From Acidimicrobiaceae bacterium (GTDB lineage: Bacteria > Actinomycetota > Acidimicrobiia > Acidimicrobiales > Ilumatobacteraceae): a stretch of DNA of 60,602 nt. The translations under genes were made by a program, and so were the position numbers. Below are positions 42,508 through 50,595 of this stretch, in pieces. Under the pieces are notes generated by a model that did not search any database, was not told the DNA's origin, and worked only from the letters and a program-made list of their open reading frames with translations. How positions within the stretch are numbered: position 1 is the stretch's first letter; every line of letters begins with the position of its first letter. Where the stretch lies: contig JACJWF010000016.1 in assembly GCA_020637295.1 (NCBI GenBank), forward strand, positions 1-60,602, written 5' to 3'.

Positions 42508-42920
42508 CACTCACCCTCCTCGACGCCTGCGGCCTCGTCCGTGGCGTCGTCCTCGACCTCGGTGCCCTCGACCTGGTTCTCGGCCACCTGGTCCTCGGCA
42601 CGCTCGCGGCCGCGGCCCTCACCGTCGCGCGGCGGGCGCGAGGTGCGGGTCTGGGCAACGCGCTTGGTGTACGGCATCAGCGCCATCTCGCGAGCGTTCT
42701 TGATCGCGTTGGCGATGTCGCGCTGCTGCTGGACGTCGTTGCCGGTGACCCGACGGTTGCGGATCTTCGAGCGGTCGCTGACGAAGCGGGTGAGGAGGTT
42801 GACGTCCTTGTAGTCGACGTACTCGACCTTCTCGGTGACCAGCACGCTGGTCTTCTTCTTGATCTTCTTCGGGTTGGCGTCCTTGGGCGACCGACCCTTG
42901 GTGTTCTTCTTGCTGCTCAT
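42507..42920 (-). CDS. rpsR: 30S ribosomal protein S18 with an acidic C-terminal extension
   Basis: The protein is 137 aa where S18 is normally 75-90. The core (about 20-88) has VDYKDVNLLTRFVSDRSKIRNRRVTGNDVQQQRDIANAIKNAREMALMPYTKR, the canonical S18 region. After it comes an Arg-rich hinge (TSRPPRDGEGRGRERA) and about 35 residues rich in Glu, Asp and Val with no fold motif. The frame and codon usage stay consistent to the stop, which overlaps rplI, so the extension looks genuine rather than a missed stop. Its role is unknown. Confidence 0.95.
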   Translation of the reverse strand: MSSKKNTKGRSPKDANPKKIKKKTSVLVTEKVEYVDYKDVNLLTRFVSDRSKIRNRRVTGNDVQQQRDIANAIKNAREMALMPYTKRVAQTRTSRPPRDGEGRGRERAEDQVAENQVEGTEVEDDATDEAAGVEEGE

Positions 42921-42945
42921 CGCATCTCTCTTGGGGGAACTTGGT

Positions 42946-43419
42946 TCAGAACGGTTCTTCGTCGCCGTACACCGGGTCGGGTGCCCGGCCGGCGCTGCTG
43001 CCACCACCCGAGTAGCCACCACCACCACCGCCGCCGCCGCTGCTGCCGCCGCTGTTGGCGCCATCACGCCCAATGCGCTCGATCTCGGTCCGGGCCCACC
43101 GCAGGGACGGCCCGATCTCGTCGGCGATGATCTCGACCACGGTGCGCTTCTCACCCTGCTGGGTTTCGTAGCTGCGCTGCTCGAGACGACCGGTGACGAT
43201 GATCCGGTTGCCCTTGTTGAGGCTGGCGGCCGCGTTCTCCGCCAAACCACTCCAGGCGACGACGTTGAAGAACGAGGTCTGCTCCTGCCACTCGTTGTTC
43301 ACCTGGTACCGGCGGCTGACGGCGAGGCCGAAGTTGGCCTTCGCCTGCCCACCGGGGGTGAAGCGGAGTTCGGGATCGCGAGTGAGATTGCCCACGAGGG
43401 TGACGGTGCTGTCGGCCAT
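42946..43419 (-). CDS. ssb: Single-stranded DNA-binding protein
   Basis: The protein is 157 aa. The OB fold covers residues 1-112 (STVTLVGNLTRDPELRFTPGGQAKANFGLAVSRR; NVVAWSGLAENAAASLNKGNRIIVTGRLEQRS). A Gly/Ser-rich linker with a run of eight glycines leads to the acidic tip DEEPF, which recruits repair and replication partners. ATG 43419 has AAGGAG 8 nt upstream. It lies between rpsF and rpsR as in most bacteria. Confidence 0.97.
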   Translation of the reverse strand: MADSTVTLVGNLTRDPELRFTPGGQAKANFGLAVSRRYQVNNEWQEQTSFFNVVAWSGLAENAAASLNKGNRIIVTGRLEQRSYETQQGEKRTVVEIIADEIGPSLRWARTEIERIGRDGANSGGSSGGGGGGGGYSGGGSSAGRAPDPVYGDEEPF

Positions 43420-43463
43420 GGTGGATGCTCCTTACGGGATGTGGCGTCGGAACGCCGGAAGTG

Positions 43464-43793
43464 TCAGGCGGCGTCCGTGAGGCCGCGGCGAGCCGCCTCG
43501 GCATCGGGGAGACGCAGCAACTTGTGGCGGACGACATCGTCGGCGATACGGAACGAGCGCTCCAGCTCGTCGAGGGCGCCACCCGGGGCCAGAAGGTTGT
43601 AGACGACGTAGTAGCCGTACTCCTTCTTGTTGATCGGGTAGGCGAACTGACGCTTCCCCCACCAATCGGGCTTGCCAGCAACCTGGCCGCCCGCCTTGGT
43701 GATGGACGAGGTGATGTTCTTCACCCAGTCCTGCGCAGCAGCGTCGTCGAGGTCACCATCGAGGATGACCATGAGCTCATAGGCACGCATCAT
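43464..43793 (-). CDS. rpsF: 30S ribosomal protein S6
   Basis: The protein is 109 aa. The signature MRAYELMVILDGDLDD at the N-terminus and the central GKRQFAYPINKKEYGYYVVYNL are typical. Two adjacent ATG codons (43793, 43790) could start it; GGGAGG lies 10 nt before the first. It opens the rpsF-ssb-rpsR-rplI operon. S6 pairs with S18 in the ribosome, and S6:S18 is known to regulate such operons through leader RNA. Confidence 0.96.
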   Translation of the reverse strand: MMRAYELMVILDGDLDDAAAQDWVKNITSSITKAGGQVAGKPDWWGKRQFAYPINKKEYGYYVVYNLLAPGGALDELERSFRIADDVVRHKLLRLPDAEAARRGLTDAA

Positions 43794-43802
43794 GCGTGTG
43801 AT

Positions 43803-43871
43803 TCCTCCCTTCGGACCCGGCGGAGCCGGGGCCCCTCTGTGGGGCAGGGCCAATATGACCGGGCAAGCCTA
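43803..43871 (-). promoter_or_regulatory. rpsF leader with two adjacent hairpins, candidate S6:S18 control element
   Basis: In the RNA sense, GCCCC-ACAGA-GGGGC (43845-43831) is followed directly by CCCGGC-TCC-GCCGGG (43830-43816), then the Shine-Dalgarno GGGAGG (43809-43804). A -10-like TAGGCT lies at 43871-43866. The known S6:S18 leader motif is also a hairpin near the rpsF start, but I cannot confirm its CCG bulge here. Confidence 0.4.
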
Positions 43872-43892
43872 GCGGCTCCGCGGGAGAGACGG

Positions 43893-44627
43893 TCACGGTG
43901 CATCGGAGCCTCCAGCAGTGCGCAGACGCGCCAGTTCGGCACGCAGTGCCGCGGCCTCCGCCACGGCCGCATCGGCGCGCCGGGCCTCCACGGCGGCGCG
44001 CTCGGCCGCCGCGTCGGCGCGCTGGGTCGCGGCCTCCAGCCGGAGCGATTCCTCCAGCGGTGTCAGCCAGACCCGACCGTCGGGCTCGGTGACGTGGATG
44101 CGCCCCTCCACCACCGCCGCGGTGACCCCGGTGACGGGGCAGACGACGGGTTCTTCCCCGCCGACGAGGGCCAGCCGGTCGCCCTGGCGGGCATACACCT
44201 GCAGCACGCCCTCGTACGGGTCGAAGACCCAGTACTCGTGCACGCCGTAGCGGTCGTAGAACGCCAGCCGGCGCGCCATGTCGCGCCAGGTGTTGCTGGG
44301 TGACAGCACCTCCACCGCCAGCAGCACGTACCCGCCGTAGACCCACTGGCGGTAACTGGGCATGTCACGGTCGGCGATGGGGCCGGGCAGGCCGGCGATG
44401 ACGGTGACGTCGGGCGCCTGCACGATGGTGGGCTGCCCCTCCACCGGGTACCAGAAGAAGTCGCCACCGACGAACACGTCGGGACGGCCGTGGAACAGCC
44501 GCTCGAAGCCGTGCACGAGGTACCGGATGGCCCGGCCCTGGGTGGGGTTGTCCGCCATCGGCGCACCGTCGCAATCCGGGTAGACGACGTCGCCAGGGTT
44601 GTCGACGGATGTGGCAACCATGGACAC
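43893..44627 (-). CDS. Uma2-family (DUF820) PD-(D/E)XK-like protein
   Basis: The protein is 244 aa. The nuclease-like core (about 25-190) has the family motifs QAPDVTVIAG, LLAVEVLSPSNTWRDMARRLAFYDRYGVHEYWVFDP, in which the Asp and Glu form the expected metal site. The last 50 residues are an Ala/Arg/Glu coiled coil (RLEAATQRADAAAERAAVEARR...). GTG 44627 has AAAGGAG 7 nt upstream; ATG 44621 would be leaderless after TAGCGT. The family is abundant in cyanobacteria and actinobacteria and its substrate is not established. Confidence 0.85.
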   Translation of the reverse strand: MSMVATSVDNPGDVVYPDCDGAPMADNPTQGRAIRYLVHGFERLFHGRPDVFVGGDFFWYPVEGQPTIVQAPDVTVIAGLPGPIADRDMPSYRQWVYGGYVLLAVEVLSPSNTWRDMARRLAFYDRYGVHEYWVFDPYEGVLQVYARQGDRLALVGGEEPVVCPVTGVTAAVVEGRIHVTEPDGRVWLTPLEESLRLEAATQRADAAAERAAVEARRADAAVAEAAALRAELARLRTAGGSDAP

Positions 44628-44738
44628 GACGCTACTCCTTTCTCAACAGCTGGAATCCGGGGGAAGTGGACGGGCGCATCATGCGCGCGGGGGTGTGACA
44701 AGGAAGCGGGGCCGGCCCCAGCGAGTACGGTCGCGACC

Positions 44739-45311
44739 GTGGATCTGCACGGATGGATGACCGCCGACCTCGCGTCGCTGCGCACCAAGCTCTTCGACTC
44801 GGTGATGGGCATCGTCCCCACCGAGCGCTGGCACGAGCAGGCCGATGGCGGCGGGTCCACCATCGCCGGCCTCCTGCTCCACCTCGCCCGACACCAGGAC
44901 CTCGCCGTCAACGTGGTCATCCGCAATCGCGAGCCGCGCTTCGCCGCGCACCGCGCCGGCCTCGGCCTGGCTGATGCGCCGGCCTCGGTGTGCCTGGCCG
45001 AAGCGGAAGCCCGCCAGTGGACTGCCGTGGCGGACCCTGCCGCGGTCACCGCCTACGTCACCGACGTCTTCGACACCACTGCGGCCTGGCTGGACCGGCT
45101 GGGTTCGCTGGCGACCGACATCGAGCCGAACACGGCCTACCGGCTCACCCACCGCGCCGGCCTGGACCCCGACGAGCTGCCGTGGCTGTACGCGATGTGG
45201 CAGGGCAAGGCACTCTGGTGGCTGGTGCAGTGGCCGGTGCTCGGCCACGGCCACACCCACACGGGCGAGGCCGTCAGCATCCGCAACCGCTTCGGCCTGT
45301 CGCCGTTCTGA
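44739..45311 (+). CDS. DinB/DUF664-like four-helix protein
   Basis: The protein is 190 aa and helical. It reads MDLHGWMTADLASLRTKLFDSVMGIVPTERW, then TIAGLLLHLARHQDLAVN, where the His residues are at the usual place of the DinB metal site, and a C-terminal LVQWPVLGHGHTHTGEAVSIRNRFG with His residues that complete it. Relatives include mycothiol- or bacillithiol-dependent transferases. GTG 44739 follows TACGGT by 7 nt, so it is probably leaderless. The partner thiol or substrate is unknown. Confidence 0.75.
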   Translation: MDLHGWMTADLASLRTKLFDSVMGIVPTERWHEQADGGGSTIAGLLLHLARHQDLAVNVVIRNREPRFAAHRAGLGLADAPASVCLAEAEARQWTAVADPAAVTAYVTDVFDTTAAWLDRLGSLATDIEPNTAYRLTHRAGLDPDELPWLYAMWQGKALWWLVQWPVLGHGHTHTGEAVSIRNRFGLSPF

Positions 45312-45680
45312 TCAGCGGGTGAGCCAGTCGCCGGAGGCGATGGACGTCGCCAGCAGCGCGGCATCACCACACTCGTAGGCCCACGCCGTGCCGCCCACCG
45401 ACGGCGCGACGGCGACCCGGTGGTAGAGGCCACGGACGGCACCCTCCACCGCGTCCAGATGGGCCAGCGCGTCGTCCAGCCGGGCCACGGCCAGTTCGTA
45501 CACCCGGCCGTGGATCAGCGAAGGCCCACCGAACACGGCCGCCGGGTAGTCCAGCCCGGTGTCGTACAACGCACCGGGCACGGTGGCGACGACGCCCTGG
45601 CCGACGACGAACGGTTCCAGGTGGTGCCAGCGGACCTCGCCCGGACGCAGTGTCCCGTAGACGAACAGATGGTGGGTCAC
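45312..45680 (-). CDS. Gamma-glutamylcyclotransferase-like (AIG2/GGCT) protein
   Basis: The protein is 122 aa. LFVYGTLRPGEVRWHHLEPF is the family's substrate-binding motif, and the Glu of HLDAVEGAV fits the catalytic acid. VFGGPSLIHGRVYEL and AWAYEC are typical later strands. It may cleave gamma-glutamyl-amine or related peptides. GTG 45680 lies 13 nt after the stop of the DUF5318 gene, so the two are probably co-transcribed. Confidence 0.85.
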   Translation of the reverse strand: MTHHLFVYGTLRPGEVRWHHLEPFVVGQGVVATVPGALYDTGLDYPAAVFGGPSLIHGRVYELAVARLDDALAHLDAVEGAVRGLYHRVAVAPSVGGTAWAYECGDAALLATSIASGDWLTR

Positions 45681-45693
45681 GGCTGCGGCCGAG

Positions 45694-46098
45694 TCACGAC
45701 GTGCGGCGGGCCTGGCCGCGCACCCGGCCGACGGGGATGACCCGCAGCAGGTGGTGCCAGCGGCATTCCGTGCAAGCCTCGACCACGTAGGCGGTGAGCT
45801 CGTCCGGGCGGGCGTTGAGCTTCTCCAGCTCCTCGGCCGTGCTGACGCAGCGACCGTGTGCCGGCAGGCGGGGCCCGAACACATAGGTGACGAGGCGCAG
45901 CTGGTCCACCTCGCAGATCGGGCAGGCGATGCTGGCCGGCGACCCCACGTTGCGGGCGGCACGGATGAGCTCCGGGTGGGCGTCGCACACCTGGTCCTGG
46001 CGCAACCGGCCGCGGCGGAACTCGTTGATCAGGTGCCGGCGCGCCAGGCGGTGGTCCACCACCCCGTTGCCCCGCAGCGTGCCGACACCGAATGCCAT
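45694..46098 (-). CDS. DUF5318-type zinc-ribbon protein
   Basis: The protein is 134 aa. The sequence VVDHRLARRHLINEFRRGRLRQDQVCDAHPELIRAARNVG, then IACPICEVDQL and VEACTECRWHHLL, matches actinobacterial DUF5318, with two CxxC pairs that should bind zinc. ATG 46098 follows TAGCCT by 8 nt. Function is unknown. The family is nearly restricted to Actinomycetota, which supports the taxonomic placement. Confidence 0.8.
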   Translation of the reverse strand: MAFGVGTLRGNGVVDHRLARRHLINEFRRGRLRQDQVCDAHPELIRAARNVGSPASIACPICEVDQLRLVTYVFGPRLPAHGRCVSTAEELEKLNARPDELTAYVVEACTECRWHHLLRVIPVGRVRGQARRTS

Positions 46099-46172
46099 GG
46101 CCCACGAGGCTACCCCGGTGGGCCCGACGGTCATCCGCCACCCGTCTCGCCGCAGGGACCACACTGGTGCGC

Positions 46173-46760
46173 ATGAGCATCTGGTACGGCCCTCATGTCG
46201 CCGACGACAGCGAGCTGCGCCTGTGCGGCGACATGGCCGGCAAGCGGGTCATCGAGCTCGGGATCAACGGTGCGTCCACCCCCAACTCGATCGTCATGGC
46301 CCAGGCCGGCGCCAAGGCCATCGCCCTCCACCCCGACGCCCAGGCCATCGCCGACCTCCGTGCCGCCGCCGAGCGGGCCGAGGTGCGGGTCGAATGCCAC
46401 GAGGGCGACCTCGCCGACCTCGGGTTCGCCACCAGCGCGTCGGTGGACCTCGTCCTCGCCATCCACACGCTGGCGGCAGTGGACGACGTGCCCCGCCTGC
46501 TCCGCCAGGTGCACCGCGTGCTGAAGCCGGGGGCGCCGTTCGTGGTGGCGATGATCCACCCGGTGGCGGCGATGTTCGGCAGCGAGACCCACCCGCGCTA
46601 CGCGTACGGCGCGGCCACGGCCACGTTCGCCGACCTCTACATGATGTTCGAACGCAGCAACTTCCACCTCGACCAGATCCACGAACTGAACGACCGCCGC
46701 GTCCGCGAGCCACTCACCCCGAGCGTCCTCGTCCTCCGCGCCCGCAAGCAGGGCGTGTAG
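46173..46760 (+). CDS. SAM-dependent class I methyltransferase
   Basis: The protein is 195 aa. Motif I is VIELGINGASTPNSIVMAQAGA (a variant of ExGxGxG), the acidic ribose-binding position is HPDA rather than the common D/E-rich strand, motif II is CHEGDLADLGFATSASVDLVLAIHTL, and VLKPGAPFVVAMIHPV is motif III. ATG 46173 follows CACACT by 7 nt. It diverges from the DUF5318 gene. The substrate cannot be read from sequence. Confidence 0.82.
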   Translation: MSIWYGPHVADDSELRLCGDMAGKRVIELGINGASTPNSIVMAQAGAKAIALHPDAQAIADLRAAAERAEVRVECHEGDLADLGFATSASVDLVLAIHTLAAVDDVPRLLRQVHRVLKPGAPFVVAMIHPVAAMFGSETHPRYAYGAATATFADLYMMFERSNFHLDQIHELNDRRVREPLTPSVLVLRARKQGV

Positions 46761-46901
46761 GCGGTACACCGCGCCGGTGCACGCACGAACTGTGGTCCGG
46801 AATCGCGCGGAACCCGCAACGATCCAGCCCCAGTTCCGAGTTTGGCGAGATTCAGCCCCAGAAGCGCTGGCCCGGAAGCGGCGCCGCAGCAGTGCTGGAG
46901 G

Positions 46902-48554
46902 TCAGCGGACGCGGACGGTGATGGTGTGCCAGCCGGTGGCGCCGTCGGGGGCCACGGGGGTGCGCTCCTCGGTCTGGGTGGCGCCGGTCTTGTCGGTGGC
47001 CCGCACCCGCACCTGGTGATCGCCACTGGTGGCGTCCCAGTCCAGCACCCACTGGCGCCAGGCATCGTCGGTGACGTCGGTGGCCAGCGTCGCCACCTGC
47101 CACTCGCCGTCGTCGATCTGCACCTCGACCTTCTCGATGCCGCGGTGCTGCGCCCAGGCGACGCCGGCGATCTTCCCCGGGCCGGGGTCGATCGGCACCC
47201 GGTGGCGGGGGTAGCCGATCCGCGACTGGGTCTTGATCGGCCCCTCTCGGGACCAGCCGCGCGGCACCCAGTAGCCCTCGCGCTCCCAGTTGGTCAGCTC
47301 GATCTTCGACAACCACTTCGTGGCGCTGACGTAGCCGTAGAGGCCGGGCACGATCAGCCGGGCGGGGTAGCCGTGCGCCAGCGGCAGCGGCTCGCCGTTC
47401 ATGCCCACGGCCACCATCGCGTCGCGCCCGTCCAGCGCGGCCCCCACCGGGAAGCCGCACGTCCAGCCGTCGAGGCTGGTGCTGTAGACCTGCTCGGCGC
47501 CGTCCTGCACACCCGCTTCCTCCAGCAGGTCGCGCAGCATCACGCCCCGCCAGACGGCGTTGCCGATGTACCGTCCGCCGACCTCGTTGGACACGCAGCA
47601 GATGGTGATCACCCGCTCCACCTGGGGGCGGTTCAGCAGGTCCGCATAGGTGACAGTGAGCGGCTTGTCCACCATCCCCTCGATCGTGAACGACCAGTTC
47701 TCCACGTCCGCCCGCGGGAACGAGAGCGCCGTGTCGATCCGGTAGAAGTCGTCGTTGGGCGTGATGAACGGGGTGTTCGGATCGGCGTCAGCGCCGGCAG
47801 GGATGTCCACCGTGACCCCGGTGTCGCCGAACTCGGGGATCGGCTGCGCAGCCTGCGAGGTGAACTCGCGCTCCCGGTTGGACGTGATCCGGTGCGCCAC
47901 GGCACCGGCAGCGGCGGCCACCACCGCGGTGGTGCCACTGGTGACGAGGAAGCGGCGGCGGTCCCAGCCGAGCGGCGCCGCCGACGGCCCGGGAACCTCG
48001 ACGGCCGGCCGGCGCAGCATGACGTACAGCACCGACGCACCGACCACCGCCCCCACGAGGCTCGGAACGGCGGAGCCCGCACCCTCGCCCGGCCGGCCCG
48101 CAGCAGCCAGTGCACCGACCACCCCGAACGCGCCGATCCCGGCGACGCCGATCCACACCCGCTTGGTGGCCAGCGCGCCGATGACCATTGCCGCCAGCGC
48201 CAGCACGGTGAAGATGCCGATGCGCAGCACCAACTTGTCGTTGGTCTCGAAGTTGCGGATCGCCCACTCCTTCACCGCCCGCGGGGTGCGGTCGATGACG
48301 TCGCTGCCCACCGCGTCGATGGGAGACACGACGTCGGTGATCGCGGCGATCAGCATGCCGACGGCCACGGCGAGGCCACCGGCGGCGAGGCCGGCCCACG
48401 CCCCCTGCCACCACGGGCGGGCGGGGCGGGGCGGCACCGCCGGGGTGCCGATGGCATCGACCTCCATGAGATCGGCGTCGTCGGCGACGCCGGCGCGGTC
48501 GGTGGCGTCGGGCGCCTCGTCGGCGCGGTCGGGTTGGTTGTCGAACTCGGTCAT
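46902..48554 (-). CDS. Membrane-anchored sulfite-oxidase-family molybdopterin oxidoreductase
   Basis: The protein is 550 aa. Residues 48-185 contain four hydrophobic helices. A twin-arginine-like DRRRFLVTSG (about 200) precedes another hydrophobic stretch. The catalytic domain (about 235-550) has TICCVSNEVGGRYIGNAVWRGV, whose Cys is the molybdenum ligand, and LIVPGLYGYVSATKWLSKIEL. The C-terminal beta domain (VEVQIDDGEWQVATL) is the dimerisation module. The likely role is extracytoplasmic oxidation or reduction of an S- or N-oxide type substrate. It is the third gene of a regulator-kinase-enzyme operon, with ATGA overlap to the kinase. Confidence 0.88.
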   Translation of the reverse strand: MTEFDNQPDRADEAPDATDRAGVADDADLMEVDAIGTPAVPPRPARPWWQGAWAGLAAGGLAVAVGMLIAAITDVVSPIDAVGSDVIDRTPRAVKEWAIRNFETNDKLVLRIGIFTVLALAAMVIGALATKRVWIGVAGIGAFGVVGALAAAGRPGEGAGSAVPSLVGAVVGASVLYVMLRRPAVEVPGPSAAPLGWDRRRFLVTSGTTAVVAAAAGAVAHRITSNREREFTSQAAQPIPEFGDTGVTVDIPAGADADPNTPFITPNDDFYRIDTALSFPRADVENWSFTIEGMVDKPLTVTYADLLNRPQVERVITICCVSNEVGGRYIGNAVWRGVMLRDLLEEAGVQDGAEQVYSTSLDGWTCGFPVGAALDGRDAMVAVGMNGEPLPLAHGYPARLIVPGLYGYVSATKWLSKIELTNWEREGYWVPRGWSREGPIKTQSRIGYPRHRVPIDPGPGKIAGVAWAQHRGIEKVEVQIDDGEWQVATLATDVTDDAWRQWVLDWDATSGDHQVRVRATDKTGATQTEERTPVAPDGATGWHTITVRVR

Positions 48555-49768
48555 CGGTGACCTCCTGTGGGGAACCAGAGGCGGACGTCGCCGCCGGGGC
48601 CGGCGCCGAGCCAGGCCCGGCCGCCGTGTTGCTGCGCGAGTGCGCGGGTGATGGCCAGGCCGAGGCCGGCATGGCCGGTGCGGGTGGTGCGCGCCGGGTC
48701 GGCGCGGGTGAACGGCTCGAAGGCACGGTCTCGGAACTCGGCCGGGAAGCCGGGCCCCTGGTCGAGGACGCGTACCTCCACCCCCGGCTCGCCGGCGGCA
48801 TCGGCGGCGGGACCGACCTCGACCCGCACCGACCCGCCGTGCGGCGAGTGGGTGATCGCGTTCTCCACCAGGTTGCGCAGGCAGCGCGACACGTCCAGCA
48901 CCGTGGCGCGCACGGTGCCCGGGCCGTCCGCCACGAGCGCCAACTTCACCCCACGACGTTCGGCCAGCGGGCCGAGGGCCTCCACGGCCTCGTCGGCGAC
49001 CTCGGCCACCGCCACCATCTCCTGGGGGCCGAGCGGCGCACCGGACTCGATGCGGGCGAACGCCGTCAACTGGTCCAGCAGCGCTTCCACATTGTGCAGT
49101 TCGGAGCCGATGACGCCGAGGTATCGGTCCGGGTCCGTCGCCACCCCGTCCTGCAGGCTTTCCACCGCGGCGCGCATGGCGGCCAGCGGGGTGCGCAGGT
49201 CGTGGCCGACGCTGGTGAACAGCATCTGCCGGGCGTCGGCCAGGCGGGCGCGTTCTTCCGCTGCCGCGCGCAGCGCCGCCACCATCGAATCCAGTGCCGC
49301 TGCGGTGCGCCCCACCTCGTCGCGGCGGGTGATGGCCGTGCGCACCGAGAGGTCGCCGGCCGCGACGGCCTCCGCCACGTCGCCGAGACGGGCGATGTCG
49401 CGCGCCATCGGGGCACTGAGTTGCACACCCACCAGCAGCGCCAGGCCGCACGACAGCAGCAGCACCACCAGGAACAGGCGGAAGTCGTGGTCCGACAGGA
49501 ACATCGCGTTGGATGCGGCCGACGTGGTGGCGGCGCCGATGGCCAGCGAGCACACGCCCACCATCAGGGCCGCGCCGGCCACGCTGGCCCGGCGGGACAC
49601 CCAGCGGCGCAGCAGGGGAACGAGCGCTGCCGTCACCACCGCCGGGGCGGCGAGGATGAGCAGCAGGTGCAGGCGCTCGTCGCCGCTCGGCGGCTCCAGC
49701 AGCAGTTCGGCCAGCAGGCCGGCGGCCACCACCAGCGCGGCGAGCCAGATGACCAGGCGGGTGCTCAT
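48551..49768 (-). CDS. Membrane sensor histidine kinase of the second two-component system
   Basis: The protein is 405 aa. Four transmembrane helices occupy residues 5-120 with short loops, so the signal is probably sensed in or near the membrane. A HAMP domain (about 120-175), a dimerisation domain with SVGHDLRTPLAAMR and an ATPase domain (CLRNLVENAITHSPHGG, DQGPGFP, HAGLGLAI) follow; the N-box Asn is intact. ATG 49768 overlaps the regulator stop, and the stop overlaps the oxidoreductase start. It should phosphorylate the adjacent regulator. Confidence 0.92.
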   Translation of the reverse strand: MSTRLVIWLAALVVAAGLLAELLLEPPSGDERLHLLLILAAPAVVTAALVPLLRRWVSRRASVAGAALMVGVCSLAIGAATTSAASNAMFLSDHDFRLFLVVLLLSCGLALLVGVQLSAPMARDIARLGDVAEAVAAGDLSVRTAITRRDEVGRTAAALDSMVAALRAAAEERARLADARQMLFTSVGHDLRTPLAAMRAAVESLQDGVATDPDRYLGVIGSELHNVEALLDQLTAFARIESGAPLGPQEMVAVAEVADEAVEALGPLAERRGVKLALVADGPGTVRATVLDVSRCLRNLVENAITHSPHGGSVRVEVGPAADAAGEPGVEVRVLDQGPGFPAEFRDRAFEPFTRADPARTTRTGHAGLGLAITRALAQQHGGRAWLGAGPGGDVRLWFPTGGHR

Positions 49769-50448
49769 GGCTCGAACCGGTACCCCACGCCGAACACCGT
49801 GGTGATCCAGCGCGGCTCGTCGGGATTGGTTTCCAGCTTCTGCCGCAGCCGCCGCACGTGCACGGTGACGGTGGCCGGGTCCTGGAACTCGGCAGAGGAC
49901 TCCCACACCTGCTCCAGCAACTGGGCCCGGCTGAACACCTGGCGCGGCGCGGCGGCGAGGAACGCCAGCAGGTCGAACTCCTTGGCCGTCAGCCCCACCG
50001 GCTGGTCGCCGACCATCACCTCACGGGCGCGCACGTCCACGCGGAGGCCGTCGAACACCAGCGTCTCGGTGTCGGCGACCGGGCCCTTCGCCCGGCGCAG
50101 CACGGTGCGCACCCGGGCGACCAGTTCCCTCGGTGAGAACGGCTTGGTGACATAGTCGTCGGCGCCGAACTCCAGGCCGAGGATGCGGTCGGCCTCCTCC
50201 ACCCGGGCGGTGAGCAGGATGACGGGCACGCCGCCGACCCTGCCGTCGCGCAGCAGATCCATGCCCGACGCGCCGGGGAGCATCACGTCGAGCACCACGA
50301 GGTCGGGACGGAAGCGCTCCACCGTCTGGGCGACGGTGTCGCCACGATCCAGCTCGCACACCTCGTACCCGTCGCGGCGGAGGTACTCCGACACCACTTC
50401 GCGCACGGTCGGCTCGTCGTCGACCACGAGGATGCGGGCACCAGGCAT
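49765..50448 (-). CDS. OmpR/PhoB-family response regulator of the second two-component system
   Basis: The protein is 227 aa. The receiver has D10-D11, phospho-acceptor D54 (LVVLDVMLPG), and the KPFSP lysine loop. The winged helix ends RWITTVFGVGYRFEP. ATG 50448 follows TATGGT by 6 nt. Upstream, in the divergent region before the TlpA-like gene, TTTCGCA is repeated with an 11-bp period, a likely binding site. It is first in an operon with its kinase and a molybdopterin enzyme. Confidence 0.94.
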   Translation of the reverse strand: MPGARILVVDDEPTVREVVSEYLRRDGYEVCELDRGDTVAQTVERFRPDLVVLDVMLPGASGMDLLRDGRVGGVPVILLTARVEEADRILGLEFGADDYVTKPFSPRELVARVRTVLRRAKGPVADTETLVFDGLRVDVRAREVMVGDQPVGLTAKEFDLLAFLAAAPRQVFSRAQLLEQVWESSAEFQDPATVTVHVRRLRQKLETNPDEPRWITTVFGVGYRFEP

Positions 50449-50499
50449 GCGCTCACCATAAGGACCACCCGGGCCACGCGGAAGCCCCCAAGTGGAGAG

Positions 50500-50517
50500 T
50501 TTCGCAAACGTTTCGCA
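50500..50517. promoter_or_regulatory. Direct repeat TTTCGCA-N4-TTTCGCA, likely regulator operator
   Basis: TTTCGCA (50500-50506), AACG, TTTCGCA (50511-50517) have the 11-bp period of OmpR-class operators. The site lies in the 147-bp region between the response-regulator gene (start 50448) and the TlpA-like gene (start 50596), so it could control both transcripts. Confidence 0.7.
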
Positions 50518-50595
50518 CCCTGCTCGCGGGTGGCAAGAGGTGCCGCGGAACATCGGCCACGGCACTTCCGCCGCACCGATCAAGGAGCCCCCTGC

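Noticed and set aside
43893..44627. Uma2 protein as a transposon-encoded nuclease
   Set aside because: No transposon ends or partner genes occur nearby; the family is usually chromosomal and stand-alone.
46761..46901. Gap between the methyltransferase and the molybdopterin enzyme as a hidden gene or RNA
   Set aside because: No coding potential, strong hairpin or promoter pattern is visible in these 141 bp between convergent genes.
50577..50583. CGATCAA in the TlpA-like leader as a site A-E type box
   Set aside because: It lacks a phased partner; the region carries the different TTTCGCA repeat.
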